A DNA stretch of 17,793 bases from JBAXRT01 sp037131065 (GCA_037131065.1 JBAXRT010000054.1:1-17793); one strand, 5' to 3'; shown: positions 6,903 to 15,647, counted from the first letter of the stretch. Program-made: numbers and translations. Notes: generated by a model not told the origin, from the sequence alone.

Positions 6903-9266
6903 ATGAACGACCGAGTAAAGAAGCTCAGGGAACAAAGCCTGCAGGCCATCAACCGGATCTCAGCAGAACGGGCATCCCTGGTCACTGATTTCTACAGTAC
7001 CGGGATTGATCGGGAGGTCTCCGTCCCTGTGGCCAGGGCACTCGCGCTTCAATATATCCTTGAGCACAAGCATTTATGTATCAACGACGGAGAACTGATT
7101 GTAGGTGAGAGAGGGCCGGAACCCAAATCGGTGCCGACCTATCCGGAGATCACCCTTCATTCGGTTGATGATCTGAAGGTCCTTGATTCACGTGAAAAAG
7201 TCTCTTTCAAGGTGGATACCGAGACGAGGCGTATCTATAAAAACAAGATCATTCCTTTCTGGAAGGGTAAAAGCAACCGGGACCGTATCATGCGCAATTT
7301 ACCGGATGATTGGAAAGTTGCGTACCAGGCCGGAGTCTTTACTGAATTCCAGGAACAGCGGGCTCCGGGGCACACCGTTGCAGGTGAAAAGATCTACAGG
7401 AAAGGTATGCTCGACTTTATCGGGGAGATCGAAAATACCATGACAGGTCTGGATTTTTATAATGATCCCAATGCCCTGGAGAAACAGGAGGAACTTCAGG
7501 CGATGGAGATCTCTGCCAGGGCCCTGATCATGTTTGCTGAACGTCATGCCGGGCGTCTTGAAGAACTCGCCAAGGCCGAAAAGAATCCCGGCAGGAGAAA
7601 AGAGCTTAAAGAGATGGCAGTCGTCTGCCGGCGTGTCCCTGCAAACAAACCAAGGAACTTCCATGAGGCGCTGCAATACTACTGGTTCGTACATCTTGGT
7701 GTGATAACGGAACTGAACCCATGGGACTCCTTTAATCCTGGCCGTCTTGACCAGCATCTCTTTCCATTTTATGAGGAGGGGCTTAAAAACGGCACCCTTA
7801 CAAAAGAGAAGGCAGTCGAGCTTTTGCAATGTTTCTGGATCAAGTTCAACAACCACCCGGCCCCACCGAAGATAGGCGTTACCGCGCTTGAAAGCAGCAC
7901 CTATAACGATTTTACACTTATCAACCTGGGCGGAGTGAAACCCGACGGGGCGGATGCCGTTAACGAAATGACCTTTATTCTTTTGGATATCATTGAGGAG
8001 ATGCGGCTCCTTCAGCCAAGTTCGATGGTTCAGGTGAGCAAAAAGAATGCCGACCGGTTCATCCACCGTACATTGCAAATTACAAAAACAGGCTTCGGAC
8101 AACCCTCCTACTTCAATACAGATGCGATTATCCAGGAACTGCTCCGGCAGGGAAAGGATCTGATCGATGCAAGAAAGGGCGGGGCCAGCGGCTGCGTGGA
8201 GACCGGCGCTTTCGGAACCGAAGCCTATATCCTAAGCGGCTATTTCAACTTGCCCAAAGTACTGGAAGTAACCCTGAACAATGGTTTTGATCCGGTAACC
8301 GGGAAACAGATCGGTCCAAAAACCGGAAAACCTGAGAGCTTCAAATCTTTCGATAACCTGATCAATGCGTTCGATAAGCAACTGAAACACTTCATCGATA
8401 TCAAGATCAAAGGGAACAATATTATCGGGAATATCTTTGCCAGATACCTTCCAGCCCCGTTCCTTTCTCTGATCATCGACGATTGCATAGCCGCCGGAGT
8501 TGATTACAACGCAGGAGGCGCCAGGTATAACACAACCTATATCCAGGGAGTAGGGCTTGGAAGCATCTCCGATGCCCTTACTGCTTTGAAGTACCACGTT
8601 TTCGAAAGGAAGACGATCCCCATGCGTGGAATGATGAAGGCCCTTGCCTGTAATTTCAAGGATTTTGAAGAGTTCAGGGTGGAGCTGGTCTATCATACCC
8701 CTAAATACGGAAACGACGACGATTATGCAGATGCCCAGGCCCTGCGGGTCTTTGATCTCTTTTACGGCCATGTAAACGGCCGGGACAATGCCATTGGCGG
8801 AACCCACAGGATCAACATGCTGCCGACGACCTCACACATTTATTTCGGAAGTGTAACCGGAGCCCTGCCTGACGGAAGGAAGTCAAAGCAGCCTTTGTCG
8901 GAAGGGATCTCCCCGTTCCAGGGAGCGGATACGAAAGGTCCCACGGCAGTTTTGAAATCAGCCGCGAAAATCGATCACCTGAAAACAGGAGGAACCCTTC
9001 TGAACCAGAAGTTTGCCCCCGAGTTTTTCGATGGAGAAGAGAGCATCCGGAAATTAACCGCACTGATCCGTACCTATTTCAGGATGGACGGGCACCACAT
9101 CCAGTTCAACGTGGTTTCGGCTAAGACACTCCGTGATGCACAGAAGCATCCCGAGCATTACCGCGACCTGATTGTGAGGGTAGCAGGGTATAGCGACTAT
9201 TTCAATGATCTGGGGAAGTCGTTGCAGGACGAAATTATCCGGAGAACTGAACACAGTGGTACTTGA
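6903..9266 (+). CDS. hypD: Glycyl radical enzyme, probable trans-4-hydroxy-L-proline dehydratase
   Basis: A 787-residue cytoplasmic glycyl radical enzyme, predicted to dehydrate trans-4-hydroxy-L-proline to 1-pyrroline-5-carboxylate. The thiyl-radical cysteine is C431 in SGCVETG with the base E433; the glycyl radical is G762 in RVAGYSDYF. The active-site residues I recall for Clostridioides difficile HypD (F152, H160, D278, S334, D339, F340, C434, E436, Y450, T645, G765) all occur here at a constant offset of -3: F149, H157 (PGHTV), D275 (PWDSF), S331, D336 and F337 (ESSTYNDF), C431, E433, Y447, T642, G762. Length also fits (about 789 in the reference). The single Cys rather than Cys-Cys excludes pyruvate formate-lyase. 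The frame is open back to 6558, but homology begins at the ATG at 6903 and a -7 box lies just before it. This hypD is unrelated to the hydrogenase maturation gene of the same name. No activase is adjacent; the one in view starts at 211. A pyrroline-5-carboxylate reductase is not in the window. Confidence 0.87.
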   Translation: MNDRVKKLREQSLQAINRISAERASLVTDFYSTGIDREVSVPVARALALQYILEHKHLCINDGELIVGERGPEPKSVPTYPEITLHSVDDLKVLDSREKVSFKVDTETRRIYKNKIIPFWKGKSNRDRIMRNLPDDWKVAYQAGVFTEFQEQRAPGHTVAGEKIYRKGMLDFIGEIENTMTGLDFYNDPNALEKQEELQAMEISARALIMFAERHAGRLEELAKAEKNPGRRKELKEMAVVCRRVPANKPRNFHEALQYYWFVHLGVITELNPWDSFNPGRLDQHLFPFYEEGLKNGTLTKEKAVELLQCFWIKFNNHPAPPKIGVTALESSTYNDFTLINLGGVKPDGADAVNEMTFILLDIIEEMRLLQPSSMVQVSKKNADRFIHRTLQITKTGFGQPSYFNTDAIIQELLRQGKDLIDARKGGASGCVETGAFGTEAYILSGYFNLPKVLEVTLNNGFDPVTGKQIGPKTGKPESFKSFDNLINAFDKQLKHFIDIKIKGNNIIGNIFARYLPAPFLSLIIDDCIAAGVDYNAGGARYNTTYIQGVGLGSISDALTALKYHVFERKTIPMRGMMKALACNFKDFEEFRVELVYHTPKYGNDDDYADAQALRVFDLFYGHVNGRDNAIGGTHRINMLPTTSHIYFGSVTGALPDGRKSKQPLSEGISPFQGADTKGPTAVLKSAAKIDHLKTGGTLLNQKFAPEFFDGEESIRKLTALIRTYFRMDGHHIQFNVVSAKTLRDAQKHPEHYRDLIVRVAGYSDYFNDLGKSLQDEIIRRTEHSGT

Positions 9267-9273
9267 TTTACAA

Positions 9274-9301
9274 GTGACTAATGACTAATGACGAGTGACG
9301 A
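9274..9301 (+). repeat. Four 7-bp imperfect tandem repeats between the dehydratase and GH31 genes
   Basis: Four consecutive heptamers, GTGACTA, ATGACTA, ATGACGA and GTGACGA, fit the consensus RTGACKA and fill half of the 61-base gap between the two genes. They form no hairpin. They shift the available reading frames and create a spurious GTG start at 9295. No function can be assigned; a regulator-binding array or slippage product is possible. Confidence 0.6.
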
Positions 9302-9327
9302 GTTGGATTTACGATATAGAGATACCT

Positions 9328-11715
9328 ATGAAGTATAGAAATTGGATGGTTATTATCCTGCTTCTGTTTGGATTGACAGGAATGGGACAGGTAGTACAGC
9401 CCGGCAAGGTGAAGTTGCTGAAAAAGAGCGATCATGGGGTGATCATTCAGAGTGAGAAGTCGAACCTCTCCATCGACGTTTTTACTCCCCAGGTCATCCG
9501 GGTCAGGTTATCCAGGACAGCCCTGCCCGAAAATTTCTCCTATGCCGTTATTCGGGAACCGGTCGCAGGTTTCCTTGAGATCAAAGAGGAACCCATGGAG
9601 TGGATACTGAAGACAGATTCATTAAAGGTGATCGTCACCAAGGATCCTCTGAGACTCAGGTTCGTCAACCTTAAGGAGCAGGTGCTGAGCGAGGACTATC
9701 CCTCTTTATCCTATACCTGGCAGGGAACGGAGGTGACCTGTTACAGGACACTTTACAAAGATGAGAAGTTCATCGGACTGGGTGCAAAGACCGGCAACCT
9801 CAACCGGAGAGGTGAAAAATTCGAGAACTGGAATTCCGATATTCCCGCCTATGCACTGAATGAAGATCCGCTGTATGTCTCCATTCCCTTTTTCATGGGG
9901 ATCCATGATAGATTGACCTATGGGATATTCATGGATAACTCTTACCGGACACAGTTCAATTTCGGGGCATCAACGGATGAGCAATTTTCCAGTTTTTCAG
10001 CGGCCGACGGCGAAATGAACTATTTCTTTTTCGGAGCCTCATCTGTTGCAGGGATCATCTCTGATTATACCTGGCTTACCGGGAGGATGGAGATGCCGCC
10101 GCTGTGGAGCCTTGGTTATCAGCAATGCCGCTGGAGCTATTACCCCGAATCGGAGGTGATCGGTCTGGCCGAGAAGTTCCGGGATAATAAGATTCCCTGC
10201 GATGTGATCTACCTCGACATCGATTACATGGATTCCTACAAGATCTTCACCTGGAACAAGGATCGTTTCCCTGATCCAACCTCGATGATATCGAAACTGA
10301 ACGGTATGGGATTTCACCTGGTGACCATCGTCGACCCGGGCATCAAGGTCGAAAAGGGATATTTTGCTTATGAAGACGGCGTGAAGAATGATTATTTCAT
10401 TAAGTACCCCGATGGCAGGAATTATATCGGGAATGTCTGGCCGGGGCGGTGCCATTTTCCTGATTTTACGAAGCCAGTGGTTCGAACCTGGTGGGGCAGC
10501 TCCTTCAATCGCCTCACCGACACCGGTGTTGAAGGCTTTTGGAACGATATGAATGAGCCCAGTGCCTGGGGACAGTCAATTCCCAATATTCTCTCCTTTG
10601 ATTTCGATGGTAACGGCTCAACCATGGCTGAGGCCCACAACGTTTACGGGCTGAACATGAGCAGGGCGACCATGGAAGGCACAAAGAAACTTTTGAACGG
10701 CAAGCGTCCCTTTATCCTTACCCGTGCAGGTTATGCTGGCATCCAGCGTTATTCGGCAGTATGGACAGGCGATAATGAAGCGACGGATGAACATATGCTC
10801 CTGGGTGCCCGGATGGTGAACAGCATGGGGCTGTCAGGGATCTCCTTTGCAGGGCCCGACATGGGAGGATTCATGGGAAATCCCTCTAAAGAGCTTTACC
10901 AGCGATGGCTTACCCTCGGAGTCTATACTCCATTTTTCCGGAACCACTCGGCATGGGACACCAAGGCGAAGGAGCCATGGTCATTTGGCACGGATGTGCT
11001 GAATTTCTCAATCAATGTCATCTCCATGCGTTATAAACTTCTCCCATACCTTTATTCAGAATTCCATGCCTCAGTCCAGACAGGGATGCCCGTTGCAAGA
11101 AGCCTGGCGATTGATTATACCTTTGACGAAAAGGTTTACTGGCGGAATTACCAGAACCAGTATCTCTTCGGAAGCAATATCCTGGTGGCCCCGGTTTCAT
11201 GCGAACAAAATTTTGCGAAAGTGTATTTGCCCGAGGGTGACTGGTACAGGCTCACATCCGGAGAATTATTCAAGGGGAATAATGAAGTGATCGTCGATGC
11301 CCCGCTGAACAATCTGCCTGTCTTTATAAAAGCTTCAGGGATTCTGCCCCTGCAATCACCGGTACAATATACCGCACAGAAACCCTCATCCCTTCTTGAG
11401 CTTCACATTTACCGCGGAACTGAGGATAACCAGTTCGTCTATTATGAAGATGACGGGCTGACTTATGAATTTGAAAAAGGATCTTTCTACAAAAGGACAA
11501 TCACATATGAACCCGGAAAACAGGCGATAACACTGGGGAAAGCCGACGGCTCATTCACATCCAAATTCACTGCGGTAAAGATCGTTTTCCATGGTTTTAA
11601 AACCCTGATGAGCGTCAATGTGAGTGGTTCCCCCGTCACCCTGAAACTAAAATCTGATAAGGAGAGGTCACTCGAGATACCATGGAATAGTGATCCCGTC
11701 ATCATCAAATATTAA
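9328..11715 (+). CDS. Secreted GH31 family alpha-glucosidase-like glycoside hydrolase
   Basis: A 795-residue enzyme with a signal peptide ending near residue 21 (LTGMGQ), so it acts in the periplasm or at the surface. An N-terminal beta-sandwich (about 25-235) leads into a (beta/alpha)8 catalytic barrel (about 240-580). The family nucleophile is D407 in GFWNDMNEPSAW, and the likely acid/base is D482 in VWTGDN; PFFRNHSAWD also matches the retaining alpha-glycosidase group. Distal beta domains follow, including a DUF5110-like region with HIYRGTEDNQFVYYEDDGLTYEFEKG. The enzyme would release terminal alpha-linked glucose (or a related sugar) from oligosaccharides; alpha-xylosidase or alpha-galactosidase activity cannot be ruled out by sequence alone. 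The ATG at 9328 is chosen because it directly precedes the signal peptide; a GTG at 9295 lies inside the tandem repeats. The sugar permease starts 10 bases after its stop, which supports a shared transcript and a saccharide-uptake role. Confidence 0.9.
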   Translation: MKYRNWMVIILLLFGLTGMGQVVQPGKVKLLKKSDHGVIIQSEKSNLSIDVFTPQVIRVRLSRTALPENFSYAVIREPVAGFLEIKEEPMEWILKTDSLKVIVTKDPLRLRFVNLKEQVLSEDYPSLSYTWQGTEVTCYRTLYKDEKFIGLGAKTGNLNRRGEKFENWNSDIPAYALNEDPLYVSIPFFMGIHDRLTYGIFMDNSYRTQFNFGASTDEQFSSFSAADGEMNYFFFGASSVAGIISDYTWLTGRMEMPPLWSLGYQQCRWSYYPESEVIGLAEKFRDNKIPCDVIYLDIDYMDSYKIFTWNKDRFPDPTSMISKLNGMGFHLVTIVDPGIKVEKGYFAYEDGVKNDYFIKYPDGRNYIGNVWPGRCHFPDFTKPVVRTWWGSSFNRLTDTGVEGFWNDMNEPSAWGQSIPNILSFDFDGNGSTMAEAHNVYGLNMSRATMEGTKKLLNGKRPFILTRAGYAGIQRYSAVWTGDNEATDEHMLLGARMVNSMGLSGISFAGPDMGGFMGNPSKELYQRWLTLGVYTPFFRNHSAWDTKAKEPWSFGTDVLNFSINVISMRYKLLPYLYSEFHASVQTGMPVARSLAIDYTFDEKVYWRNYQNQYLFGSNILVAPVSCEQNFAKVYLPEGDWYRLTSGELFKGNNEVIVDAPLNNLPVFIKASGILPLQSPVQYTAQKPSSLLELHIYRGTEDNQFVYYEDDGLTYEFEKGSFYKRTITYEPGKQAITLGKADGSFTSKFTAVKIVFHGFKTLMSVNVSGSPVTLKLKSDKERSLEIPWNSDPVIIKY

Positions 11716-11725
11716 TTACACCAGC

Positions 11726-12931
11726 ATGAATCAGACAAAATCTTCCCATTCAAACTTCAAGACCTATCCAATTTTCCTGGCATTTCTCTGCATGGGGTTT
11801 GGCGATGTTGTCGGACCGATGGTAGGCCTTGCAAAGGATTCCTTCCAGCTCTCCAATTTTATGGCCCAGCTGCTTACGCTCACAGGCTTTATCATGTTCG
11901 GACTCCTTTCCGTTCCGCTGGGTGTTTTCCAGGAACGCAAAGGAAAAAAATACTTGCTGTTGATGGGACTGGTCATTGCCTTTGCAGGATTGATCGTACC
12001 GATATTTAATGGTATGTATGGTCCCATTGTAAGCCTAGGAACAGGATCGGGTGGGAAGTTCTATATCATTCTTTTTTCAATCCTGCTGCTTGGCGCCGGT
12101 GCCACAACACTCCAGGTCTCGGGTAACCCGATCATGCGTGATGTCTCCCCGGAAGGGAAATTCTCCAGTAACCTGTCGATGGGCCAATCGGTTAAGGCGA
12201 TCGGCTCCTCCATGGGGTTTCTACTTCCGCCTCTGGTGGCAGGTCCGCTCGGTCTTGACTGGACAATCCTCTTTCCGATTTATGCCATCCTCATTCTCAT
12301 AACCCTGACCTGGGTCTTTTTTACGAAGATTGAAGCGAAGAAAAGCGCTGGCGGTAACACGGTCTCGTTGCTGGCCTGCCTTAAACTCCTGGGCAACGGC
12401 TATGTGGCGATGATGGTCTTCTCGATTTTCGTATATGTCGGCGCCGAAGTTTCGATGAGTTCGGGGGTACCGATCCTGCTCAAGGAAAAGTACGGGATCA
12501 CTGATTTCGGGCTTCTCGTGGCATGGGCGCTCTTTTTCCTGCCCATATTGGCCGGGCGTTTCGGAGGTGCCCTGATCCTTCGAAGCATGGCTCCAAAAAA
12601 ATTCCTGATCACCACTGTGTTGCTTTCCATGGCAGGAATTCTCCTTTTGCTGTTCGGAAGTAAATTCCTTGCCTATACGGGAATCGTTCTGACAGGTCTG
12701 GGTTTTGCTAATATTTTTCCCCTGATTTTCTCCATCACTGTGGATAAGATGCCCGAGCGTTCGAATGAACTTTCGGGACTTATGGTCACAGCCATTGTCG
12801 GGGGAGCCATCATACCCCCGCTGATGGGGATTGTCGCAGACAATCTCTCACTAATTGCAGGATTTGCCGTTCCCCTTTTGTGCGTTTTGTTCATCACCTG
12901 GTCATCATTGATGGCCCTGAGAAAAGCCTGA
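11726..12931 (+). CDS. MFS sugar permease, FucP/GluP-like (FHS family)
   Basis: A 401-residue inner-membrane protein with about 12 hydrophobic spans. The opening YPIFLAFLCMGFGDVVGPMVGLAKDSFQLSN and the cytoplasmic loop QERKGKKYLLLMGL fit the fucose/glucose/galactose-proton symporter group. The segment TLQVSGNPIMRDVSPEGKFSSNLSMGQSVKAIGSSMG corresponds to the conserved Q-x-x-x-N-P helix and following glycine-rich helix of that family. It would import a monosaccharide with protons, plausibly the sugar released by the upstream GH31 enzyme. A frame-open GTG exists at 11690, inside the GH31 gene, but the ATG at 11726 gives a normal short cytoplasmic N-terminus and sits 10 bases after the GH31 stop. 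The lipoprotein gene follows 3 bases after its own stop, so the three genes are tightly packed. The exact sugar cannot be read from the sequence. Confidence 0.82.
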   Translation: MNQTKSSHSNFKTYPIFLAFLCMGFGDVVGPMVGLAKDSFQLSNFMAQLLTLTGFIMFGLLSVPLGVFQERKGKKYLLLMGLVIAFAGLIVPIFNGMYGPIVSLGTGSGGKFYIILFSILLLGAGATTLQVSGNPIMRDVSPEGKFSSNLSMGQSVKAIGSSMGFLLPPLVAGPLGLDWTILFPIYAILILITLTWVFFTKIEAKKSAGGNTVSLLACLKLLGNGYVAMMVFSIFVYVGAEVSMSSGVPILLKEKYGITDFGLLVAWALFFLPILAGRFGGALILRSMAPKKFLITTVLLSMAGILLLLFGSKFLAYTGIVLTGLGFANIFPLIFSITVDKMPERSNELSGLMVTAIVGGAIIPPLMGIVADNLSLIAGFAVPLLCVLFITWSSLMALRKA

Positions 12932-12934
12932 TCC

Positions 12935-15568
12935 ATGAAAAAGTTCCTTCCTGTCTTTTGCCTGGCAGTATTTCTTATTTGCGGACTCTCCTCCTGCAAA
13001 AACGGAGACCATTTTATCACAGATAAAAAGGTCCGCCAAAAGGCAGAGCAACAGTTCGAAATCCAGAAAAAACTTGCAAAGAACCGCTCATCCCAGCTGT
13101 TTGGAGTTTTCGACAAGGACATCACCCTGGCTGAGGAGGAGGCCCTTACCTTTCTCTATGCCTACATGCCGCTGAGTGATCTCGCCGACTATGACGGGGA
13201 TTTTTACCTGAAAAATGTCCGCGCATCGCTTGCTGCCCGTGATACTTTTTCCTGGGGTAGAACGGTACCTGAAAATCTGTTCTGTCATTTTGTTTTGCCA
13301 ATCCGGGTGAACAATGAAAATCTGGATTCGTCAAGGTGGGTCTTTTTCATGGAATTAAAAGACAGAATAAAAAAGATGCCGATGAGGGATGCTGTTCTTG
13401 AGGTCAATCATTGGTGTCATGAAAAGGTTACATATAAAGGGACGGATGGGAGAACCTCCTCTCCCCTTGCGAGTGTAAAGACTGCATTCGGGAGATGCGG
13501 TGAGGAGTCCACCTTTACCGTTGCCGCACTGAGGGCAGCCGGGATCCCTGCCAGGCAATGTTACACCCCGAGGTGGGCCCATGGCGATGATAACCATGCC
13601 TGGGTCGAAGTATGGGTCGATGGTACATGGCATTATATCGGTGCCTGCGAACCGGAACCCCTGCTGGATATGGCATGGTTCACGGCCCCGGCCAAACGGG
13701 CCATGCTGGTGAATACGAATGTTTTCGGCGATTACAATGGCCCGGAAGATGTCCTTTTGAAGGATCCCAGGTTCACGAGGATCAACATCCTCTCCAACTA
13801 TGCAAAAACGAAAAGGATCTTTGTCAGGGTTACGGACGGAAGAAACAAGCCGGCGGACAGTGCAACCGTGGATTTCCAGCTTTACAATTATGCAGAGTTT
13901 TACCCGCTGCACAAGGCATATACCGACAAGGATGGACTTTGTTCATTCCTTACCGGCTATGGCGACCTGGTGATCTGGGTTTCAAAACAGGGGTTGTACG
14001 GGTATCAGAAAATTTCAGTAGGTCAGTCTGATACGATCCATATTCAACTGGTAAGAAAACCCGGGAAAGAGTATGCGGAAATATTCGACCTGGTTCCCCC
14101 TCCTGAGGACAATACAGCCATGCCGGTTGCCGATTCCCTGAAAAACCGGAATGCTGAACGACTTGAGTTTGAAAATAAAATCCGTGGCAATTATGAATCG
14201 ACCTTTATCGATTCCACCAAGGCCTGCCGTCTTGCAGTTACGCTGAATTACAACGGGGATACCCTGTGGCAATTTCTGAGAGCCAGCCGGGGAAACTGGC
14301 GAGGCATTATCGATTTTGCCTCTGAAGTTCCTGCCGGGAAAAAGAACCTGGTCTTTCCGCTCCTGGAGGCAGTTTCTGAAAAGGATCTCCGGGATGTTGA
14401 TCCTGAGGTTCTGAAGGATGCGATCCTGTTTTCCGGAAAATTTCCGCCAACTGGTGGAACCGGTGAAGATTTTGTTAAATATATTCTCAATCCGCGGGTT
14501 GACAACGAGTACCTGAAACCATCCAAGAACAGGTTACAATCTGAATTCAAAACCGACACCATTGAAAAATTCAGGAAAGATCCTTCCGGGCTTGTCCGGT
14601 GGATTAAATCGAACATCACGATAGACCTTGCTGCCAACTACGGCAGGGCACCACTGACACCGGTCGGAAGTTTTGAATTGAGGGTTTCCGACCCCCATTC
14701 GAGGGAGATCCTTTTTGTAGCATTGTGCCGCAGTTTTGGGATCCCTGCACGGCTGGAACCTGCATCCAGGATTCCGCAGTTTTTCAGGGAAGGTTGCTGG
14801 AGAGATGTATGGTTTGAGAAACCTCCCCAGGCCGAAAATGAAAGAGGAAAGCTGGTCCTGAATTCAGACAAGGGAAACCTTAAAAGGCCTGAGTATTATA
14901 TCCATTTTACCATCGAAAAGTTCAGGGATGGCTTTTTCCGGTCGCTTGATTATGAAAATGATCCGTCGGTAAATGCTTTTCCTGTCACTCTTGAGATTGA
15001 ACCCAGTTATTACCTCGCCGTCACCGGGAACCGGATCCCCGGTGGAACTATACTTGCGCAGCTGACCTGTTTCAATGTGGAAAAGGATCGTGAAAAGCAG
15101 ATAACCCTCAGTTTAAGGAACGACCAAGCGCCTCCTGCCGTATTGGGAGTTTTAGACCTGAAGTCGTTCCTGGGCGATCTGGCCCAGGGAAAACCGGTTC
15201 GTTTGAGATCAGCAGGCGGATATGTCATTGCCTGGATGGAGCCCGACAAGGAGCCGACCAAGCATTTCGTTGTGGATCTCAGGCAAAAGAAGGCCAGTTT
15301 TGATAAATGGAATGGAGAAATTATCCTACTCTTTAAAGATGATGGAGAAAAGCAATCATTTATGGCCAAAAATTCAGGTCTTCCATTCCGCCTTCAATGC
15401 ATAGCTGCCAATTCACTCGCTCTGAAAGAGCTTTCTGTGGCTCTACATAAACAGACAGGACAGCAGTTCCCGGTCGTAATCTATGTGAATGCGAAAGGTG
15501 AAATATTTTATCATTCTCAAGGATACAGAATTGGGATCGGGGATGATCTTTTGCGGTTTGCAAGGTGA
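12935..15568 (+). CDS. Large lipoprotein with an active-looking and a degenerate transglutaminase-like domain
   Basis: An 877-residue lipoprotein (lipobox LSSC, lipidated Cys about residue 21). The first transglutaminase/peptide-N-glycanase-like domain, about 130-260, has the catalytic Cys C188 (GRCGEESTF) and His H221 (DNHAWVEVW). The third residue is unusual: where the family has W-x-x-x-D-P there is WHYIGACEPEP, so the Asp position is Gly (G236), and E239 or E241 may substitute. A beta-sandwich (about 285-375) resembles a carboxypeptidase-regulatory-like domain. A second transglutaminase-like region (about 540-620) keeps the fold signature RSFGIPARLEP but has Pro at the catalytic Cys position (about 587) and looks inactive. 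The last 60 residues (FPVVIYVNAKGEIFYHSQGY) resemble a thioredoxin-fold end without a redox CxxC. It may cleave or remodel peptides or glycopeptides on the cell surface. It is 3 bases after the permease, implying co-expression with the glycan genes. The precise substrate is unknown. Confidence 0.8.
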   Translation: MKKFLPVFCLAVFLICGLSSCKNGDHFITDKKVRQKAEQQFEIQKKLAKNRSSQLFGVFDKDITLAEEEALTFLYAYMPLSDLADYDGDFYLKNVRASLAARDTFSWGRTVPENLFCHFVLPIRVNNENLDSSRWVFFMELKDRIKKMPMRDAVLEVNHWCHEKVTYKGTDGRTSSPLASVKTAFGRCGEESTFTVAALRAAGIPARQCYTPRWAHGDDNHAWVEVWVDGTWHYIGACEPEPLLDMAWFTAPAKRAMLVNTNVFGDYNGPEDVLLKDPRFTRINILSNYAKTKRIFVRVTDGRNKPADSATVDFQLYNYAEFYPLHKAYTDKDGLCSFLTGYGDLVIWVSKQGLYGYQKISVGQSDTIHIQLVRKPGKEYAEIFDLVPPPEDNTAMPVADSLKNRNAERLEFENKIRGNYESTFIDSTKACRLAVTLNYNGDTLWQFLRASRGNWRGIIDFASEVPAGKKNLVFPLLEAVSEKDLRDVDPEVLKDAILFSGKFPPTGGTGEDFVKYILNPRVDNEYLKPSKNRLQSEFKTDTIEKFRKDPSGLVRWIKSNITIDLAANYGRAPLTPVGSFELRVSDPHSREILFVALCRSFGIPARLEPASRIPQFFREGCWRDVWFEKPPQAENERGKLVLNSDKGNLKRPEYYIHFTIEKFRDGFFRSLDYENDPSVNAFPVTLEIEPSYYLAVTGNRIPGGTILAQLTCFNVEKDREKQITLSLRNDQAPPAVLGVLDLKSFLGDLAQGKPVRLRSAGGYVIAWMEPDKEPTKHFVVDLRQKKASFDKWNGEIILLFKDDGEKQSFMAKNSGLPFRLQCIAANSLALKELSVALHKQTGQQFPVVIYVNAKGEIFYHSQGYRIGIGDDLLRFAR

Positions 15569-15571
15569 CAA

Positions 15572-15613
15572 AACAAACCGGTCTTGTTAATTTAATTTCT
15601 GTTGTTATCTTTG
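15572..15613 (+). promoter_or_regulatory. Strong Bacteroidota promoter with an overlapping inverted repeat
   Basis: TTG at 15584-15586 is followed after exactly 19 bases by TATCTTTG at 15606-15613, the ideal Bacteroidota -33/-7 pair. The ATG at 15648 is 34 bases downstream. An inverted repeat, AACAA (15572-15576) and TTGTT (15584-15588) around ACCGGTC, covers the -33 element. It could be an operator or a remnant of the upstream gene's terminator. Confidence 0.7.
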
Positions 15614-15647
15614 TGCCTATAGTTATATTCAAATTAAAACAGAGCGT

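Noticed and set aside
7299..8807. Long minus-strand open frames opposite the glycyl radical enzyme gene (267 and 191 residues)
   Set aside because: They are antisense to a gene with a full set of conserved residues, show no recognisable family and carry no promoter; codon bias of the real gene explains them.
9295..9327. Earlier GTG start for the GH31 gene
   Set aside because: It begins inside the heptamer repeat array and would place 11 extra residues before an otherwise normal signal peptide.
11690..11725. Earlier GTG start for the sugar permease
   Set aside because: It would overlap the end of the GH31 gene by 26 bases and add a polar, unconserved extension; the ATG at 11726 fits better.
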